DNA from: Lineus longissimus
Lineage: Eukaryota; Nemertea; Pilidiophora; Heteronemertea; Lineidae
Assembly: GCF_910592395.1 (NCBI RefSeq)
Contig: NC_088322.1
Coordinates: 16,241,431 to 16,292,257, forward strand
Direction of reading: 5' to 3'
DNA: 50,827 bases
A program made the translations under genes and the position numbers. Positions 46,466-50,827 of this stretch are shown here, in pieces. Numbering within the stretch: the stretch's first letter is position 1; each line of letters opens with the position of its first letter. A model generated the notes under the pieces. It searched no databases, was not told the DNA's origin, and saw only the letters and a list, made by a program, of their open reading frames with translations.

Positions 46466-49400
46466 ACTAACCAACTAACCCTAGGGCAACTAACCCTAGG
46501 GCAACTAACCCTAGGGCAACTAACCCTAGGGCAACTAACCCTAGGGCAACTAACCCTAGGGCAACTAACCCTAGGGCAACTAACCCTAGGGCAACTAACC
46601 CTAGGGCAACTAACCCTAGGGCAACTAACCCTAGGGCAACTAACCCTAGGGCAACTAACCCTAGGGAAACTAACCCTAGGGCAACTAACCCTAGGGCAAC
46701 TAACCCTAGGCCAACTAACCCTAGGCCAACTAACCCTAGGGCAACTAACCCTAGGGCAACTAACCCTAGGCCAACTAACCCTAGGGCAACTAACCCTAGG
46801 GCAACTAACCCTAGGGCAAAATACCCTAGGGCAACTAACCCTAGGCCAACTAACCCTAGGCCAACTAACCCTAGGCCAACTAACCCTAGGCCAACTAACC
46901 CTAGGCCAACCAACCCTAGGGCAACCAACCCTAGGCCAACTAACCCTAGGGCAACTAACCCTAGGGCAACTAACCCTAGGGCATCTAACCCTAGGCCAAC
47001 TAACCCTAGGCCAACTAACCCTAGGGCAACTAACCCTAGGCCAACTAACCCTAGGGCAACTAACCCTAGGGCAACTAACCCTAGGCCAACTAACCCTAGG
47101 GCAACTAAACCTAGGGCAACTAACCCTAGGGCAACTAACCCTAGGGCAACTAACCCTAGGGCAACTAACCCTAGGGCAACTAACCCTAGGGCAACTAACC
47201 CTAGGGCAACTAACCCTAGGGCAACTAACCCTAGGGCAACTAACCCTAGGGCAACTAACCCTAGGCCAGCTAACCCTAGGCCAACTAACCCTAGGCCAAC
47301 TAACCCTAGGCCAACTAACCCTAGGCCAACTAACCCTAGGCCAACTAACCCTAGGCCAACTAACCCTAGGGCAACTAACCCTACGGCAACTAACCCTAGG
47401 GCAACTAACCCTAGGGCAACTAACCCTAGGGCAACTAACCCTAGGGCAACTAACCCTAGGGCAACTAACCCTAGGGCAACTAACCCTAGGGCAACTAACC
47501 CTAGGGCAACTAACCCTAGGGCAACTAACCCTAGGGCAACTAACCCTAGGGCAACTAACCCTAGGGCAACTAACCCTAGGCCAACTAACCCTAGGCCAAC
47601 TAACCCTAGGGCAACTAACCCTAGGGCAACTAACCCTAGGCCAACTAACCCTAGGCCAACTAACCCTAGGCCAACTAACCCTAGGGCAACTAACCCTAGG
47701 CCAACTAACCCTAGGGCAACTAACCCTAGGGCAACTAACCCTAGGCCAACTAACCCTAGGCCAACTAACCCTAGGGCAACTAACCCTAGGCCAACTAACC
47801 CTAGGGCAACTAACCCTAGGGCAACTAACCCTAGGCCAACTAACCCTAGGCCAACTAAACCTAGGGCAACTAACCCTAGGCCAACTTACCCTAGGGCAAC
47901 TAACCCTAGGGCAACTAACCCTAGGGCAACTAACCCTAGGGCAACTAACCCTAGGGCAACTAACCCTAGGGCAACTAACCCTAGGGCAACTAACCCTAGG
48001 GCAACTAACCCTAGGGCAACTAACCCTAGGGCAACTAACCCTAGGGCAACTAACCCTAGGCCAACTAACCCTAGGGCAACTAAACCTAGGGCAACTAACC
48101 CTAGGGCAACTAACCCTAGGGCAACTAACCCTAGGGCAACTAACCCTAGGCCAACTAACCCTAGGCCAACTAACCCTAGGCCAACTAACCCTAGGCCAAC
48201 TAACCCTAGGGCAACTAACCCTAGGGCAACTAACCCTAGGGCAACTAACCCTAGGGCAACTAACCCTAGGGCAACTAACCCTAGGGCAACTAACCCTAGG
48301 CCAACTAACCCTAGGGCAACTAACCCTAGGGCAACTAACCCTAGGGCAACTAACCCTAGGCCAACTAACCCTAGGCCAACTAACCCTAGGGCAACTAACC
48401 CTAGGCCAACTAACCCTAGGGCAACTAACCCTAGGGCAACTAACCCTAGGGCAACTAACCCTAGGGCAACTAACCCTAGGGAAACTAACCCTAGGGCAAC
48501 TAACCCTAGGGCAACTAACCCTAGGCCAACTAACCCTAGGCCAACTAACCCTAGGGCAACTAACCCTAGGGCAACTAACCCTAGGGCAACTAACCCTAGG
48601 GCAACTAACCCTAGGGGCAACTAACCCTAGGGCAAAATCTACCCTAGGGGCAACTAACCCTAGGCCAACTAACCCTAGGCCAACTAACCCTAGGCCAACT
48701 AACCCTAGGCCAACCAACCCTAGGGCAACCAACCCTAGGGCAACCAACCCTAGGCCAACTAACCCTAGGGCAACTAACCCTAGGGCAACTAACCCTAGGG
48801 CATCTAACCCTAGGCCAACTAACCCTAGGGCAACTAACCCTAGGGCAACTAACCCTAGGGCAACTAACCCTAGGGCAACTAACCCTAGGGCAACTAACCC
48901 TAGGGCAACTAACCCTAGGGCAACTAAACCTAGGGCAACTAACCCTAGGGCAACTAACCCTAGGGCAACTAACCCTAGGGCAACTAAACCCTAGGGCAAC
49001 TAACCCTAGGGCAACTAACCCTAGGGCAACTAACCCCTAGGGCAACTAACCCTAGGGCAACTAACCCTAGGGCAACTAACCCTAGGGCAACTAACCCTAG
49101 GCCAACTAACCCTAGGCCAACTAACCCTAGGGCAACTAACCCTAGGCAACTAACCCTAGGGCCAACTAACCCTAGGCCAACTAACCCTAGGCCAACTAAC
49201 CCTAGGGCAACTAACCCTACGGCAACTAACCCTAGGGCAACTAACCCTAGGGCAACTAACCCTAGGGCAACTAACCCTAGGGCAACTAACCCTAGGGCAA
49301 CTAACCCTAGGGCAACTAACCCTAGGGCAACTAACCCTAGGGCAACTAACCCTAGGGCAACTAACCCTAGGGCAACTAACCCTAGGGCAACTAACCCTAG

Positions 49401-50827
49401 GGCAACTAACCCTAGGCCAACTAACCCTAGGCCAACTAACCCTAGGGCAACTAACCCTAGGGCAACTAACCCTAGGCCAACTAACCCTAGGCCAACTAAC
49501 CCCTAGGCAACTAACCCTAGGCCAACTAACCCTAGGGCAACTAACCCTAGGGCAACTAACCCTAGGCCAACTAACCCTAGGGCCAACTAACCCTAGGGCA
49601 ACTAACCCTAGGCCAACTAACCCTAGGGCCAACTAACCCCTAGGCCAACTAACCCCTAGGGCAACTAACCCTAGGGCAACTAACCCTAGGGCCAACTAAC
49701 CCTAGGGCAACTAACCCTAGGCAACTAACCCTAGGGCAACTAACCCTAGGGCAACTAACCCTAGGGCAACTAACCCTAGGCCAACTAACCCTAGGGCAAC
49801 TAACCCTAGGGCAACTAACCCTAGGCCAACTAACCCTAGGGCAACTAACCCTAGGGCAACTAACCCTAGGCCAACTAACCCTAGGGCAACTAACCCTAGG
49901 GCCAACTAACCCTAGGCCCCCAGCAACTAACCCTAGGGCCAACTAACCCTAGGGCTAACTAACCCTAGGGCTAACTAACCCTAGGGCTAACTAACCCTAG
50001 GGCTAACTAACCCTAGGGCAACTAACCCTAGGCCAACTAACCCTAGGGCAACTAACCCTAGGGCCAACTAACCCTAGGGCCAACTAACCCTAGGGCAACT
50101 AACCCTAGGGCAACTAACCCTAGGGCAACTAACCCTAGGGCAACTAACCCTAGGGCAACTAACCCTAGGGCAACTAACCCTAGGGCAACTAACCCTAGGG
50201 CAACTAACCCTAGGGCAACTAACCCTAACCCCAACTAACCCTAGGGCAACTAACCCTAGGGCAACTAACCCTAGGGCAACTAACCCTAGGGCAACTAACC
50301 CTAGGGCAACTAACCCTAGGGCTAACTAACCCTAGGGCTAACTAACCCTAGGGCCAACTAACCCTAGGGCTAACTAACCCTAGGGCTAACTAACCCTAGG
50401 GCAACTAACCCTAGGGCAACTAACCCTAGGGCAACTAACCCTAGGGCAACTAACCCTAGGGCAACTAACCCTAGGGCAACTAACCCTAGGGCAACTAACC
50501 CTAGGGCAACTAACCCTAACCCCAACTAACCCTAGGGCAACTAACCCTAGGGCAACTAACCCTAGGGCAACTAACCCTAGGGCAACTAACCCTAGGGCAA
50601 CTAACCCTAGGGCAACTAACCCTAGGGCAACTAACCCTAGGGCAACTAACCCCTAGGCCACACTAACCCTAGGGCAACTAACCCTAGGCAACTAACCCTA
50701 GGGCAACTAACCCTAGGGCAACTAACCCTAGGGCAAAATACACCTAGGGCAACTAACCCTAGGGCAAGCTAACCCCTAGGGCCAACTAACCATAGGGCAA
50801 CTAACCCTAAGGGCAACTAACCCTTGG
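46466..50827. repeat. 15-bp telomere-like satellite, about 290 units, reaching the window end
   Basis: The unit is CAACTAACCCTAGGG, with a frequent GGGCAAC/GGCCAAC difference and rarer changes. It joins a TAACCC telomere-type hexamer to TAGGG, giving the palindrome CCCTAGGG in every unit. Because 15 is divisible by three, a frame of about a thousand Leu-Thr-Leu-Gly-Gln codons stays open; it is not a gene. After about 49 kb single-base insertions and deletions become common and grow toward the end. Stretches of TAACCCTAACCCC occur at about 50221 and 50515. No pure TTAGGG array is present. Confidence 0.97.

Noticed and set aside
46321-48747. Minus-strand 808-codon frame rich in Pro-Arg-Val-Ser
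   Set aside because: Same 15-bp satellite on the other strand; an artefact of a unit divisible by three.
45929-48994. Plus-strand frame of 1,021 codons with a Leu-Thr-Leu-Gly-Gln repeat
   Set aside because: It is the 15-bp satellite read in one frame; the other frames and the minus strand are equally open, and no promoter or non-repeat domain is present.

Overview
The window is eukaryotic. Its genes are split by GT-AG introns, carry metazoan protein families, and are surrounded by SINE-like and DNA-transposon remnants and very abundant tandem repeats. I infer a marine invertebrate animal; the tRNA-derived SINE at about 27 kb has the kind of body often seen in echinoderm, amphioxus and mollusc genomes. 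No species can be named from sequence alone. Nothing bacterial or viral was recognised, and no CRISPR array or operon is present.

Left half, genes. (i) 444-2213, minus strand: the 5' end of a lysine-rich protein I cannot name, running off the left edge. (ii) 7690-17250, plus strand: a complete DNAJC10 (ERdj5) gene. I rebuilt it as 17 exons whose phases all agree, giving 810 aa with signal peptide, J domain, four CxxC thioredoxin domains and a C-terminal HDEL. (iii) 20328-25784, plus strand: a complete FBXL6-type F-box/leucine-rich-repeat gene, 10 exons, 549 aa. (iv) 27691-29238, minus strand: an intact single-exon ORF of 515 aa, unrecognised, convergent with FBXL6. DNAJC10 acts in ER disulfide reduction and ER-associated degradation, and FBXL6 is an SCF substrate receptor. 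Their adjacency does not by itself imply a shared pathway.

Mobile and repeated DNA among the genes. There is a 2.1-kb element with about 215-bp inverted arms (4770-6903), a 1,055-bp pogo/Tigger-like non-autonomous transposon with TA target duplication in DNAJC10 intron 10, two SINE-like pieces and several hairpins. Minisatellites (25-61 bp units) occupy many introns and flanks. One of them copies the FBXL6 exon-1 splice donor seven times.

Right 19 kb, satellite block. From about 31.9 kb to the end, no host gene is recognisable. A 70-bp satellite (31932-36287) abuts an 817-bp satellite (36288-45925, about 11.8 units), then a degenerate GTCTTTC-rich tract (45926-46465), then a 15-bp telomere-like satellite (46466-50827). 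The 817-bp unit is the most unusual object: each of 12 copies carries tRNA-like box A and box B sequences, a 7-bp-flanked T-arm hairpin and a T-run terminator, with a TATA-like motif upstream. The 70-bp and 15-bp arrays both show higher-order structure. The block may be pericentromeric or subtelomeric, and rising indel density at the far right suggests a contig end. Long open frames in this block follow from unit lengths divisible by three or from non-coding repeats, and are not genes.
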